Below are positions 35,456-44,757 of a stretch of DNA of 64,000 nt, one piece after another (the first letter of the stretch is position 1; each line of letters begins with the position of its first letter). The notes below the pieces were generated by a model that was not told the DNA's origin, searched no databases, and worked only from the letters and a program-made list of their open reading frames with translations. Source of the stretch: Bacteriovoracaceae bacterium (lineage in GTDB: Bacteria > Bdellovibrionota > Bacteriovoracia > Bacteriovoracales > Bacteriovoracaceae); assembly GCA_025210745.1 (NCBI GenBank), contig JAOARC010000036.1:1-64000 (forward strand), read 5' to 3'. The position numbers and the translations under genes are program-made.

Positions 35456-37657
35456 ATGACAAAAAAGGAAAGAGTTGCTTTGCAAAGAATTAGCTTATGT
35501 ATCTCATTACTAGTGCTTTCATTTTTATTTACACATTGTGAAGTACAAGTTTCTTCTCCTATTAAAGAAGATGGTAAAGTAACGGATCAAAAAGTTGAAG
35601 AGGATAAGAAAAGAGTTGAGGATTTTGTTGCTAGCGAAATAAAAGGGTGTATGATTCCAGAAGCTTTTAATTATAATAAAGATGCTACGATTGCCTACAA
35701 TGAATCATGCTCATTTGGTTCTTGTTGGAATGATAAACTTTTTACAACTGATAGATATTACCATGAAGTATATTTGCCTGATTATTGCTCTGGTAAAATT
35801 CAAGCAATGAATGATATTAAGCCAATAACAGCTTATGATATTAAATTCTATGATCCAATGTATGATTATCCTGTGTATCAAGAAAAATATGATTTAGTTG
35901 ATAAGCTTGTTCAAGAGGATGAAGAACAGGATGGTGAGGATGAACAGATTGAGTTAAGAGAATTAAGGGTGGCAACATCATTTGCACCTTTAGCATCTGA
36001 TACGAGACACTTTAATCTTGGAATTCGGCAAGGACATGATAATCTTGATTTCTTTGTTGCTGCAAGACAAGAAGCTTTTTATTATCACTTTCCTATTAAG
36101 GAAGGAGAGGATTACCATAAAATAGAAATATCAAAGAATTTGGGTTTTAAGATCATCAGTCTTAAAATTTATGAAGAGGATAGTCTTGTTGAGGTTCAAC
36201 CAATTATTACAAAGGGACAGGTAAAAGATGTAACATCTAAGACTGGAGACTTGAAAACGGACTTCATTGGCCAGATGTATAATGCAAGTGGGTTAAAGCC
36301 TAATACTCGTTATAAATTTGTTTTTAAAGTTCAAGAGACATTTAATAATGATATATGGTTAAGGGATCACTCAAAACCTGAGTTTGAAGTTGTAGGATAT
36401 GGTAAAACAACTCTACCTCCAGTTGTTATTAATCCAAAACCAACGCAAGATCAATGTGATCCTTATGGTGATCAAAGTAAGCTTGATCAATATGAAAAAG
36501 TCGTGTTAAGAGCTGATAGCTCTAACAAAAGATATGCTTCTGCGGGCTTTGTTGCAGATATTAGCTCATCTAGAAAGAGAACAATTGCAAGTAGGCATTA
36601 TCCTGCTGAAATTAGAGTACTTGCAGAGTTTGATTTAAAAGAATACATGGGAAAAATAAAGTGTCTTAAAACAAAGTTTGGTGGAGTATGGAGTAATCAG
36701 TTACTTGTAACAGATAGCTATTCAATATCTTCATACCCTTATAACCAAAGTGTTAAAGATGGAAGGGGAAAGATTGCTGCTCCTTATTCAGTATTTCATG
36801 CTGAGGCGGATGATCCGACATATCTTGTAAATACGACTTTACCTAAAAAGATGACTCGATTTTATCCATTTACAATTGAGCCAAAAATAATGGGTAGTAA
36901 TAAGTTTACAGAGCATAGTAGTACAGACTTTGTAACCTCTTTAAATACAAGTGGTGGTTTAAGATTTTATTATCAGGATGATGCTAGAGTCGATTACTTT
37001 GAGTTAACTCTTTATTTAAAGAAAAAAGAAGAGAAGAAAGAAAATCCAACTGTAAATCAATGTGATCCTTATGGAGATCCAAAGCTTTTAGACAACTATA
37101 AAAGTGTAACAATTAAAGCTGATAAAAATAATAGGCAACTTCCATCGGCGGCGTTTGATAGGGAGATAAATAAAAATCGACGTCATGGAACAATTGCTGA
37201 TGATAGTAATATTCCTGTAGATATAGCTCTTCATGCAGAGTTTAATCTACAAGATTATAAGGGAAAAATAAGATGTCTTAAAACAAAGTTTTCAGGATAT
37301 TGGAGTAATTACTTGTGGACAACGGATGGCTTTAGCTTTGTTTCATACCCATACAATACAGCATTGCCAGATGGCGGCTTAGCTTCTTTAGCATTCCCTT
37401 ACTCTAGATTTAGTGCAAAAACAGCTGTACCTAACTATCTTCTTACAAAGAATGATTCTAAAAGAGGAGGGTATGCAATGCTCGACTTTTCTATTGAACC
37501 TCGAATTATGGATGGAAAGAATATCGTTGCTGGAGCTCATCAAAATTTTATAGAGTCTTTAAATGAAACTGGTGGAATGAGGTTTTATTATCAAGATGAT
37601 GCGAGAATCGATGAACTTGAAATAAAACTTTATTTAGAAAATGATGAATTAAATTAA
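35456..37657 (+). CDS. Large lipoprotein with two copies of an unknown domain
   Basis: 733 residues. Signal with lipobox at LFTHC (Cys28). Residues about 63-90 (GCMIPEAFNYNKDATIAYNESC) match the short GCxxPxAxNYNxxA motif found in many surface proteins of Bacteroidetes and Bdellovibrionota. A middle part (about 150-310) is beta-rich. The C-terminal half holds a tandem duplication of about 190 residues: both copies begin QCDPYGD, contain KCLKTKFGG/RCLKTKFSG with WSN, then SYPYN and IEPKIM/IEPRIM, and end RFYYQDDAR. The copies differ enough to be old. Cell-surface role likely; no known family. AGGAG precedes the ATG. Confidence 0.72.
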   Translation: MTKKERVALQRISLCISLLVLSFLFTHCEVQVSSPIKEDGKVTDQKVEEDKKRVEDFVASEIKGCMIPEAFNYNKDATIAYNESCSFGSCWNDKLFTTDRYYHEVYLPDYCSGKIQAMNDIKPITAYDIKFYDPMYDYPVYQEKYDLVDKLVQEDEEQDGEDEQIELRELRVATSFAPLASDTRHFNLGIRQGHDNLDFFVAARQEAFYYHFPIKEGEDYHKIEISKNLGFKIISLKIYEEDSLVEVQPIITKGQVKDVTSKTGDLKTDFIGQMYNASGLKPNTRYKFVFKVQETFNNDIWLRDHSKPEFEVVGYGKTTLPPVVINPKPTQDQCDPYGDQSKLDQYEKVVLRADSSNKRYASAGFVADISSSRKRTIASRHYPAEIRVLAEFDLKEYMGKIKCLKTKFGGVWSNQLLVTDSYSISSYPYNQSVKDGRGKIAAPYSVFHAEADDPTYLVNTTLPKKMTRFYPFTIEPKIMGSNKFTEHSSTDFVTSLNTSGGLRFYYQDDARVDYFELTLYLKKKEEKKENPTVNQCDPYGDPKLLDNYKSVTIKADKNNRQLPSAAFDREINKNRRHGTIADDSNIPVDIALHAEFNLQDYKGKIRCLKTKFSGYWSNYLWTTDGFSFVSYPYNTALPDGGLASLAFPYSRFSAKTAVPNYLLTKNDSKRGGYAMLDFSIEPRIMDGKNIVAGAHQNFIESLNETGGMRFYYQDDARIDELEIKLYLENDELN

Positions 37658-37669
37658 ATTATAATTATA

Positions 37670-37706
37670 GCCTCAATAACTATAAATCGTTATTGAGGCT
37701 TCTTTA
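37670..37706 (+). terminator. Terminator of the large lipoprotein gene
   Basis: Perfect 11-bp arms GCCTCAATAAC and GTTATTGAGGC, loop of 8, then TTCTTT. It overlaps the last codons of the convergent HAD gene. Confidence 0.8.
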
Positions 37707-38313
37707 GATACCAGCTTACTTTATAAACTTCTTTTACTAAACTTTTGCAAGCGGCTTCTATTCCACTGGGAGAGTCTTCAAATATAATAGTGTGTTCATT
37801 GGCAATATTTAGCTTCTTCATTGCATATTCATAGGGCATAGGCTTAGGCTTGTTTTCTTTTGTATCTTCGACACTAATCATAATATCAAAATAGTGATCA
37901 ATTTTAGCTGCTTTTAAAGTCATAACCATGCATTCTTTATCAGAAGAGGTTACAAGAGCTATTTTTATTTTCTTCTGTTGCAGTAACTTAAAAAAAGAAA
38001 TTATATGAGAGCTTATAATGCTCTGATTTAAAAGAGCTGACAATTCTTTGTTTTTACTTATTGCAAAGTCTTGATAGCTTTTATCTACAAGTTTATCTTT
38101 AATACTCTTATAAACAAATATATCTGTTTGCCCGCTATATTGAGATTCAATTTGGCTAGGAGTCAAATATTTTGAGTTTTTTAATCTTTTATGGATGGCC
38201 AACGCATGTAAGTTTTCAGTTTGAACGACAGTTCCATCCATATCAAATAGAACAGCTTTAACATCTTGTAATTGTATAGAATTTAATTGATCAAAATTAT
38301 CTAGTGTTATCAT
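37690..38313 (-). CDS. HAD-superfamily hydrolase (beta-phosphoglucomutase-like)
   Basis: 207 residues. Motif I DMDGTVV (Asp24, Asp26), motif II VTSSDKE (about 116), the lysine in KPKPMPYEYAM (about 156) and motif IV FEDSPSGIEAA (about 178) are all present, with a helical cap between motif I and II. Cytoplasmic phosphatase or phosphomutase of the subfamily I cap type; substrate unknown. Single gene. Confidence 0.85.
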   Translation of the reverse strand: MITLDNFDQLNSIQLQDVKAVLFDMDGTVVQTENLHALAIHKRLKNSKYLTPSQIESQYSGQTDIFVYKSIKDKLVDKSYQDFAISKNKELSALLNQSIISSHIISFFKLLQQKKIKIALVTSSDKECMVMTLKAAKIDHYFDIMISVEDTKENKPKPMPYEYAMKKLNIANEHTIIFEDSPSGIEAACKSLVKEVYKVSWYLKKPQ

Positions 38314-38360
38314 TATTTACCCTCTAAAAGACTAGTGCTTATTTTAGCTATAATATCTAT

Positions 38361-38675
38361 ATGAAAGTTAACTCTCAAGGACAAATATCTCAAAAAAAGT
38401 CATTATCTAAAAAGGATGCTATCAAGGAAAGATTAAAGGCCAAATTTGGTAAGAGTTTTAAGGGTGCTAAAGAAAAAAATATTGAAATATCCAAAAAAGC
38501 TAAAGCTAAAGATAAAAAAAATAGCGAAATAGAGGATTCTTTTAAGTCTGATATTGGGCAAAATAACCCTGAGTCGCAAGTTACTCAAGAAAAGCTAAAG
38601 AGCTTATTAAGAAGCGGTGCGTTTCAGTTTAATGATGCAGAAAGAAGAGCTTTGGGAGAAATTCTAGACGTTTAA
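38361..38675 (+). CDS. Small Lys-rich protein, unknown
   Basis: 104 residues, about a quarter Lys, without membrane segments. The basic half (1-60) seems disordered; the end (QEKLKSLLRSGAFQFNDAERRALGEILDV) may form a helical hairpin. The gene lies 28 bp before the DUF6178-like gene, so the products may work together. Confidence 0.55.
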   Translation: MKVNSQGQISQKKSLSKKDAIKERLKAKFGKSFKGAKEKNIEISKKAKAKDKKNSEIEDSFKSDIGQNNPESQVTQEKLKSLLRSGAFQFNDAERRALGEILDV

Positions 38676-38703
38676 TTCTTATTTTTGTATAAGTTGCGTC
38701 AAT

Positions 38704-40416
38704 ATGAATAATAAAAAAAATAGTTTATTAAAAAATATCGTTTTAGAGTCTAGTGCTTATAATACTTTTAAAGAGATCGAGAAGCTTGTTGAGATCGGCT
38801 CAGACCTTTCAATGATTCCTATTCAACCGTTATATGTCTCATTACTGTCGGCACCAGCAGCCCAGGTTGCTAATATTTTACCTCGACTAAGCCAGGAACA
38901 AAGGCAGGCCCTTGTTGATTTGGACTTTTGGAATAAAGATGTTGTTGATGTTTCTTCTTTTGAGTATTGGATTGAGTCCTATGCTTTATGTAAAGATGAA
39001 CAGGTTGTAGGAGACTTTATTAAAGGTGAAGATTTTCTTTTGTATTTAAAGTCTAGGGTAAATATATATACATTTGATGCTGAAGATCCTATGTATCCGG
39101 ATCATGATTATTATTTTTTAACAGACGATAATTTATTACTCGTTGAATATGGACAAGATTATAATCATCCAAATAAGCTTAAATACCTTATTAGAATGTT
39201 GTATGACGTTCTCGGTGTAGAAAATGCTTATACAAAACTCTTTAAACTTATTAATGATTCATTTTCTCTTTTACAAGAATCAAATTATCTAGAGAAAAAA
39301 GAACGTCTTCGAGATTATGGCTTTGTTGATTATTACGAAGCAAGAGAAAAACTTTTTTCTTTTGTAACATTCTCTCAGATAAAAAAGTATATTTTAAGTA
39401 AAGAAAATACTCAGGTTGCTATTAATACAATGGCCAAAAACCAAAGTTTACATTCTTCAGCTCTCATTGGCTTTGATAGAGAGAATGAAAATATAATAAA
39501 TGAACTTGTAAAGCTAGATGATACAAAAAGAGAACACTTTTTACACTTTACTTTTATTCGATTAATTAATTCAACAATTACTGTTTCTGGAGCTCTTAGA
39601 AAAGGACGTGTTGAGTTGACAAGATTAGCTCATGATACGAAAAAATATATAGATCTTGGATTACAATATACGAGAAGTACTTTAAGTGATTTTTCACAAG
39701 AAAAATCTTTATTTGAGAAATTTGACTTTTTTGACTTTTATAAAGTTGGAATTAGTCTTATTCAAATTAATAAAACAAAATATATAAAAGAATTAAAGAA
39801 AACTATTTTTCAAAAAGAAGAAAATGAATACTTTTTAGGAGCTTGGTGGAATAGCTTTCTTGAAAATAGTGATCTTAATATACCAAAAGTGAAAGGCTTT
39901 GGTGTTGGTCTTCATGCTGTCGAGGTAGATGGGTTAAAAACGTTCGAGTTTTGGTCAAATGAAGTAGATGTTTTTTGTAAACAGCTACCTTTTATAGAAA
40001 AATTTTATAATATGCTTAATAATTTAAGAGAAAGTAATTCTATCAACAATGACTTTTATGTTAATTACAAGTTAGAGGAAATTGATTTTGAAGCTATTGT
40101 TATATCTAGTTATATAAACCATGTAAATGAAACTCAAGAAGTGAAACTAGGTGTAACGATTGAGGAGTTTAAGAAGTTTATGAACTCTTGTGCTAAAAAA
40201 ATAGCAGGAGAATATATTTTAAAGACTCAAGATGAAATCAAAGTGACTATTAATAGCTTTCTGAATAAGTATGGTCTAGATGAAGTAAATGGCTTTAGCT
40301 CTTATTTATATGGAATTTTAATAGAGCATTTAAATGGTTATGATTTTGATTCTTTAGATTTTGATGATTATGCTCATGTAGGTGGACCAATTATTTTTTC
40401 TCATTTAATTAACTAA
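38704..40416 (+). CDS. DUF6178-like cytoplasmic protein
   Basis: 570 residues. The N-terminal segment with LLSAPAAQVANILPRLSQEQRQALVDLDFWNKD and, in the middle, LRDYGFVDYYEAREKLFSF resembles DUF6178, a family known mainly from deltaproteobacteria and of unknown function. No signal or membrane helix. Acidic and helical. Overlaps the 3' end of the convergent gene by 8 bp. I am fairly but not fully sure of the family. Confidence 0.65.
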   Translation: MNNKKNSLLKNIVLESSAYNTFKEIEKLVEIGSDLSMIPIQPLYVSLLSAPAAQVANILPRLSQEQRQALVDLDFWNKDVVDVSSFEYWIESYALCKDEQVVGDFIKGEDFLLYLKSRVNIYTFDAEDPMYPDHDYYFLTDDNLLLVEYGQDYNHPNKLKYLIRMLYDVLGVENAYTKLFKLINDSFSLLQESNYLEKKERLRDYGFVDYYEAREKLFSFVTFSQIKKYILSKENTQVAINTMAKNQSLHSSALIGFDRENENIINELVKLDDTKREHFLHFTFIRLINSTITVSGALRKGRVELTRLAHDTKKYIDLGLQYTRSTLSDFSQEKSLFEKFDFFDFYKVGISLIQINKTKYIKELKKTIFQKEENEYFLGAWWNSFLENSDLNIPKVKGFGVGLHAVEVDGLKTFEFWSNEVDVFCKQLPFIEKFYNMLNNLRESNSINNDFYVNYKLEEIDFEAIVISSYINHVNETQEVKLGVTIEEFKKFMNSCAKKIAGEYILKTQDEIKVTINSFLNKYGLDEVNGFSSYLYGILIEHLNGYDFDSLDFDDYAHVGGPIIFSHLIN

Positions 40417-40744
40417 AAAAATCACTAAAGGTTTCATTGATTGATTTCCAAAACATTGCCTTTTTTGAAGCAAGTTCATTGACAGCTTTTGTTTTAGCTT
40501 CATTTGTTTTATTAAGTTGAGCTTGAATTATGTGATCTCCATGAGGAAAGTTTTTTAAAATATAAGTTGTCTCTTCAATAATAGAATCCATTTTTTTTAG
40601 TCGTTTCATTTCTTCTTCTAAAAACGAATACAATTCAAATGTTTTAAATTTTTCATGATTTTGAGATAGAGCTTTTTGATTTTTTTCTTTTAAAGCTTCT
40701 GCAAAGTCTTCAAACCCTTCTAATGTATCATTTTTTTTGCTCAT
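40409..40744 (-). CDS. Small coiled-coil protein, unknown
   Basis: 111 residues, charged, helical (FAEALKEKNQKALSQNHEKF; YSFLEEEMKRLKKMDSIIEE), ending in a Phe/Trp-containing tail (KAMFWKSINETFSDFFS). No known motif. It starts 2 bp after the stop of the gene at 40747, so the two form an operon. Confidence 0.55.
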   Translation of the reverse strand: MSKKNDTLEGFEDFAEALKEKNQKALSQNHEKFKTFELYSFLEEEMKRLKKMDSIIEETTYILKNFPHGDHIIQAQLNKTNEAKTKAVNELASKKAMFWKSINETFSDFFS

Positions 40745-40746
40745 AT

Positions 40747-41226
40747 TTACCTTTTGGATTGTCTTAAAACTTCTTTAAAAAAAGCTTCTTGTTTTTCAAG
40801 ACTAAAAATAGTTTTATGATTTTTAGTATATTCTTTTAATATGGGTTCAATTTCATCAGAGTTTGAAGAAAAAATTTTACTCTGTAGAAGATTGACTTTA
40901 GAAAGTAATTGATTTTCTTTTAGATTAAGCGGTTTTACTTTTTGACTAAAAAACTGTGGCGCTTCTTTTGCATCTTTTATAACGAGACAAGACTGACTGT
41001 GAATATCTTCTTGAGAAACTTGAATACATATAGGGTAAGGAATAGTTCTTATTTTTTTTTCTTTAATAAACTTATCTATCGTTTGAACAGCAGCTTTTTG
41101 ATCTTCTATTGCTGTAACTCCAAGAATTATAGGACTTAGGCTAAATTTGATAGTAGACAGTTGAGCATATAGCTCGGGTTCTGTTGTTTTAGATAAATTA
41201 ATTTTTTTTAAACTAGGTAATGCCAT
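40747..41226 (-). CDS. Cytoplasmic protein, unknown
   Basis: 159 residues. The first 95 residues alternate strands and helices (LYAQLSTIKFSLSPIILGV; IRTIPYPICIQVSQEDIHSQSCLVI) as in a small alpha/beta domain; the rest is helical. No recognised family. Operon with the coiled-coil protein; divergent from the gene at 41280. Confidence 0.55.
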   Translation of the reverse strand: MALPSLKKINLSKTTEPELYAQLSTIKFSLSPIILGVTAIEDQKAAVQTIDKFIKEKKIRTIPYPICIQVSQEDIHSQSCLVIKDAKEAPQFFSQKVKPLNLKENQLLSKVNLLQSKIFSSNSDEIEPILKEYTKNHKTIFSLEKQEAFFKEVLRQSKR

Positions 41227-41279
41227 GTTATTATTATAACAGAATTTAAACTAAATTAAATAAATATTAGGAGATCTTT

Positions 41280-41972
41280 GTGATAGAACAAGACTATGAT
41301 TTAATCTCATATATACCAAAGCCTCTTATTGAAATAACAAGTGCAAAAAATCTAAGTAGCAGAGCAATAAGTTCTTTGATTTTTGATATTACTCAGCAAG
41401 ATCCAAGTTTTGGAATATTGATTCAAAAATTATTTAATATGACTTCTACAGATAGTTTTGAGAAGTTTTTTTCTGACATTGGATTAGACCAATTTAGAAA
41501 CAAAGTAGCTCAAGCATATCTTTGTCATGCTAAAGTCGGAGATTATTTCTTGAAAGAGGCCCAAGAGGATATAGAACAAATTGTATCAATAGAAAAACAG
41601 TTTGAATCCTTTATGCCTCCTAATGATTTTAGCTTTTTTCTTCTGCTATTTTATTTAAAGTTGTGTGATATAAAATATGAAGCTTTAGGAAAAACAACCT
41701 CATTTTGTAATTATGATTTTACTAAAATCAAGGCATTATTAAATTTAAGTTCAAAAAGAAGTAGTAATATTTCGTGGCTTTGCATTTTGTTAAACTCTCT
41801 TATGCATAATATAGAAGACGATTTAATTTCTTTAATTGAAAATGCGAAAGGAGATTTTTCAAATATTTTAGAGAGTTTAGATATTGAACAAAGGTCAAGT
41901 ATAGTAAAGGACCACCTTGATTATGCTCAGGCGATAGATAGCTATAGTTACTTATTATATCATCGAGACTAG
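41280..41972 (+). CDS. Helical cytoplasmic protein, unknown (partner of CpaF-like ATPase)
   Basis: 230 residues from a GTG start, chosen because AGGAG stands 6 bases before. All-helical pattern; the first part (LIEITSAKNLSSRAISSLIFDITQQDPSFG) has a faint HDOD look (DITQQDPS), but HDOD hallmarks are not complete. The CpaF-like gene starts 2 bp after its stop, which suggests a joint role. Confidence 0.55.
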   Translation: MIEQDYDLISYIPKPLIEITSAKNLSSRAISSLIFDITQQDPSFGILIQKLFNMTSTDSFEKFFSDIGLDQFRNKVAQAYLCHAKVGDYFLKEAQEDIEQIVSIEKQFESFMPPNDFSFFLLLFYLKLCDIKYEALGKTTSFCNYDFTKIKALLNLSSKRSSNISWLCILLNSLMHNIEDDLISLIENAKGDFSNILESLDIEQRSSIVKDHLDYAQAIDSYSYLLYHRD

Positions 41973-41974
41973 TT

Positions 41975-43012
41975 ATGAATCCAGAGAATGAAGTTAATAG
42001 ATTTTTATCTCAAATAGCATCTATGAAAGATGTTACAGAGGTTATTATTAATGATTGGGATAATATTTATATTGAAAAAGCAGGAAAGTTAACGGGGTTG
42101 AATAAAACACTTTCTAAGTCATCAATTGTAGACTTTTGTAAAGAAGTAGCTGTTTTTAATAAATCATCATTTAACTTAAATAGTCCTATTATTGATGGAA
42201 GTCTTCCTGATGGAAGTAGAGTTAATATAATTTCATCACTATATACAGGGACATGTCCTGCTATAACAATAAGAAAGTATTTAAAAAGTATTGAAACTTT
42301 TGATTCTAAAGAAAATATTTTTGGCTTAGATGAAAGATGGATTGAGTTTATTAGACATCTTGTTAGTTCTAAGTGCAATATTCTTATATCTGGTGGTACA
42401 GGAAGAGGTAAAACAACCTTTTTAAACTTACTACTACAAGAAGTTTCTCCTGCTCAAAGAATTATAACTATTGAAGATACCAAAGAGCTTAATTTTGATA
42501 AACCAAATACTGTAAGGTTGTTAGCAAAATCAAATACTTTTGATATTCAAAATCCTTTAACAACAAGAGATTTACTTAAAAACTCTTTAAGGATGAGACC
42601 TGATAGAATTATTATTGGAGAGGTTAGAGGAGCAGAAGCTTTTGATCTATTGCAAGCGATGAATACTGGACATGAAGGTTCAATGTGCACGATCCATGCA
42701 ACGACTCCAGCTGATTGCCTTTCAAGACTAGAGAACTTATTCTTATTTTCAGGTATTGATATGCCTCTAAGAGCTATAAGAATGCAAGTCTGCAATGCTA
42801 TTGATTATATTATCCAGTTAGATAAAGATAGTGATGGAAATAGAGTTGTATCTGAATTTAGTGAAGTTTGCGGTATGGAAGGAGATACAATTTTAACTCA
42901 AAAAATAGGAACTATAGAAAATGGAGCACTCCATTTTACAGGTATAGTTCCTAAGAGAATGAAAAGACTTGTACAAGCAGGTCTTCCTACAAACTTCTTT
43001 ATTGATTTTTAA
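41975..43012 (+). CDS. CpaF/TadA-type secretion ATPase, orphan
   Basis: 345 residues. VirB11/CpaF-family ATPase: N-terminal domain, then Walker A GGTGRGKT (140-147), Asp box with EDTKEL (167-172), Walker B RIIIGEVRG (211-219) and the His box TGHEGSMCTIHA (about 230-241). It powers assembly of Tad/Flp pili or type IV secretion in known cases. No other tad gene is in view; it may be a regulatory or stand-alone copy, as found in myxobacteria and Bdellovibrio. Its last 4 bp overlap hemE on the other strand. Confidence 0.82.
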   Translation: MNPENEVNRFLSQIASMKDVTEVIINDWDNIYIEKAGKLTGLNKTLSKSSIVDFCKEVAVFNKSSFNLNSPIIDGSLPDGSRVNIISSLYTGTCPAITIRKYLKSIETFDSKENIFGLDERWIEFIRHLVSSKCNILISGGTGRGKTTFLNLLLQEVSPAQRIITIEDTKELNFDKPNTVRLLAKSNTFDIQNPLTTRDLLKNSLRMRPDRIIIGEVRGAEAFDLLQAMNTGHEGSMCTIHATTPADCLSRLENLFLFSGIDMPLRAIRMQVCNAIDYIIQLDKDSDGNRVVSEFSEVCGMEGDTILTQKIGTIENGALHFTGIVPKRMKRLVQAGLPTNFFIDF

Positions 43013-44049
43013 TATAAAAAGTTATCATGGATATACTGAACAGCATTTTTCACATTTTGCTGTGGAGTATGTTGTAAAACCCCATGACCAAGCCCCATGA
43101 TCCATTTATTCTGAGGAGCCTTCTTATCACAAATATTTTGATAGAATTCTTTTAGTTTTTGTTCACACTTTTCCCATGGAAGGTGTAACCAACATGGATC
43201 AAAGTTTCCTTGGATATAGTAATCATTTCCAAATTCATTTAAAATATCAGCAATATCATGTCTCCAGTCAACACCAAGAACATCAATATTATCATCTTCG
43301 ATTACTCTTAAATAGTTCTTATGAGTGTTTCTAGAATAATAGATGACTTTTTTATTTGGGAAAACTTTTTTAAATTCACTTGTTAGCCATTTGATTTTTG
43401 GTAAAGCAATATTTTTAAAATCATCTAATGTCAGTTCTCCAACTGCTGTATCAAAAATACACATGGCATCGGCGCCACCTTGTGCTTGCTGAATCATTTC
43501 ATTTAGAACATTTGGTAGCATTAGTTCACAAACTCTATCAAATCTTCCATCGTATAACCCTTTTTTAGAACTTACTAAAGATCCTGCATGAGCTCCTTCA
43601 ACAGCATAAGCATAAAGAGTAAAAGGGGCTCCAACAAAACCTAAAAGAGTCTTTTCACTTGGTAGAGTTTCTTTTAATAAAGTACAAGCTTCTTTTTGAA
43701 ACTTATAATAATCTTTATCAAAACTATCTTGTTTTAATCTATTCGTATCTTCTAATGTTTCAATTTTTAAATCTAACTTTGGACCGGGGTTATAAATAAG
43801 TCCAGTTCCTAGTTCTTCTAGAGGAAATAAAAGATCTGAAAATAAAATAGCTGCATCAAAATCAAACTCTTCTATTGGCCCCATTGTTACTTCACATGCA
43901 AGCTTTGGCTCTTTACATAAAGTCATAAAATCATATGACTTTTTTAAGTTTTGATAATGATCATGATATCTTCCAGCTTGTCTCATAAACCATACAGGTA
44001 CTCTTGTTTTATCATTCACTTTAATTCTATTTTCAAATATATCGTTCAC
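43009..44049 (-). CDS. hemE: Uroporphyrinogen decarboxylase
   Basis: 346 residues. The signature RVPVWFMRQAGRYHDHY (16-32) and GFVGAPFTLYAYAVEG are typical. It removes four carboxyls from uroporphyrinogen III to give coproporphyrinogen III in the cytoplasm. Last gene of the haem operon, 9 bp after the response-regulator stop. Confidence 0.96.
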   Translation of the reverse strand: MNDIFENRIKVNDKTRVPVWFMRQAGRYHDHYQNLKKSYDFMTLCKEPKLACEVTMGPIEEFDFDAAILFSDLLFPLEELGTGLIYNPGPKLDLKIETLEDTNRLKQDSFDKDYYKFQKEACTLLKETLPSEKTLLGFVGAPFTLYAYAVEGAHAGSLVSSKKGLYDGRFDRVCELMLPNVLNEMIQQAQGGADAMCIFDTAVGELTLDDFKNIALPKIKWLTSEFKKVFPNKKVIYYSRNTHKNYLRVIEDDNIDVLGVDWRHDIADILNEFGNDYYIQGNFDPCWLHLPWEKCEQKLKEFYQNICDKKAPQNKWIMGLGHGVLQHTPQQNVKNAVQYIHDNFLY

Positions 44050-44058
44050 TAGGCTCTC

Positions 44059-44757
44059 CTAAATTTCTAATTTATATCCGATACCACGAATTGAGCTGAT
44101 CTTAACACCAGGGTTATTATCATCTTCAATCCATTTTCTTAATTTAACTATATAATTATCAACTGTTCTATTTGATGGAAAGGCATTTTCTCCCCAAATA
44201 TTTTCAATAAGTGTTTGTCTACTTACAACTTCATTTTTTCTATCAAAAAGCATATTAAGTATCATACATTCTTTTTGACTCATAGAATGTAATATTCCTT
44301 TTGCATCTTGTATTTCAAACTTTTTAAACCAAATCTTAATATTTCCAAAAGTTACAAGTTCCCCAGCTTGTTCAAATTTATTTGTGGCCTTTAAGATCCT
44401 ACTTAGTCTTAACATTAGCTCTCGAAGATCAAATGGTTTCGTTATATAGTCTTCAGCTCCAATGCTTAAACCTTCAAACTTTATCTCTGGATCATTTAAA
44501 GCAGATAAGAATAAAAGAACAAAGTCTTTTCTTTTAAGACGAAACTCTTTTGCTAAATCAATTCCTGATCCATCAGGAAGACCAATATCCATAAGTACTA
44601 CATTAAAGTCATTATTAGCAAAAATCTCTTTTGCTTGTTCACAGCTTTGTGCGCTTTTAACTTGATAACCTCGAAGAGTTAAATACTCACTTAGAGTTGT
44701 GGATAGACTTAACTCATCTTCAACTAATAAAATTGATAGTTTCTTATCCATTTTCAC
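44059..44757 (-). CDS. OmpR/PhoB-family response regulator
   Basis: 232 residues. Receiver domain with Asp57 (VVLMDIGLPDGSG) and Lys near 105 (ITKPF), then a winged-helix DNA-binding domain (VVSRQTLIENIWGE; NRTVDNYIVKLRKWIE; IRGIGYKLEI). Its start overlaps the kinase gene by 14 bp. The pair lies between hemL and hemE, so control of haem genes or a link to haem status is likely (inference). Confidence 0.93.
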   Translation of the reverse strand: MKMDKKLSILLVEDELSLSTTLSEYLTLRGYQVKSAQSCEQAKEIFANNDFNVVLMDIGLPDGSGIDLAKEFRLKRKDFVLLFLSALNDPEIKFEGLSIGAEDYITKPFDLRELMLRLSRILKATNKFEQAGELVTFGNIKIWFKKFEIQDAKGILHSMSQKECMILNMLFDRKNEVVSRQTLIENIWGENAFPSNRTVDNYIVKLRKWIEDDNNPGVKISSIRGIGYKLEI

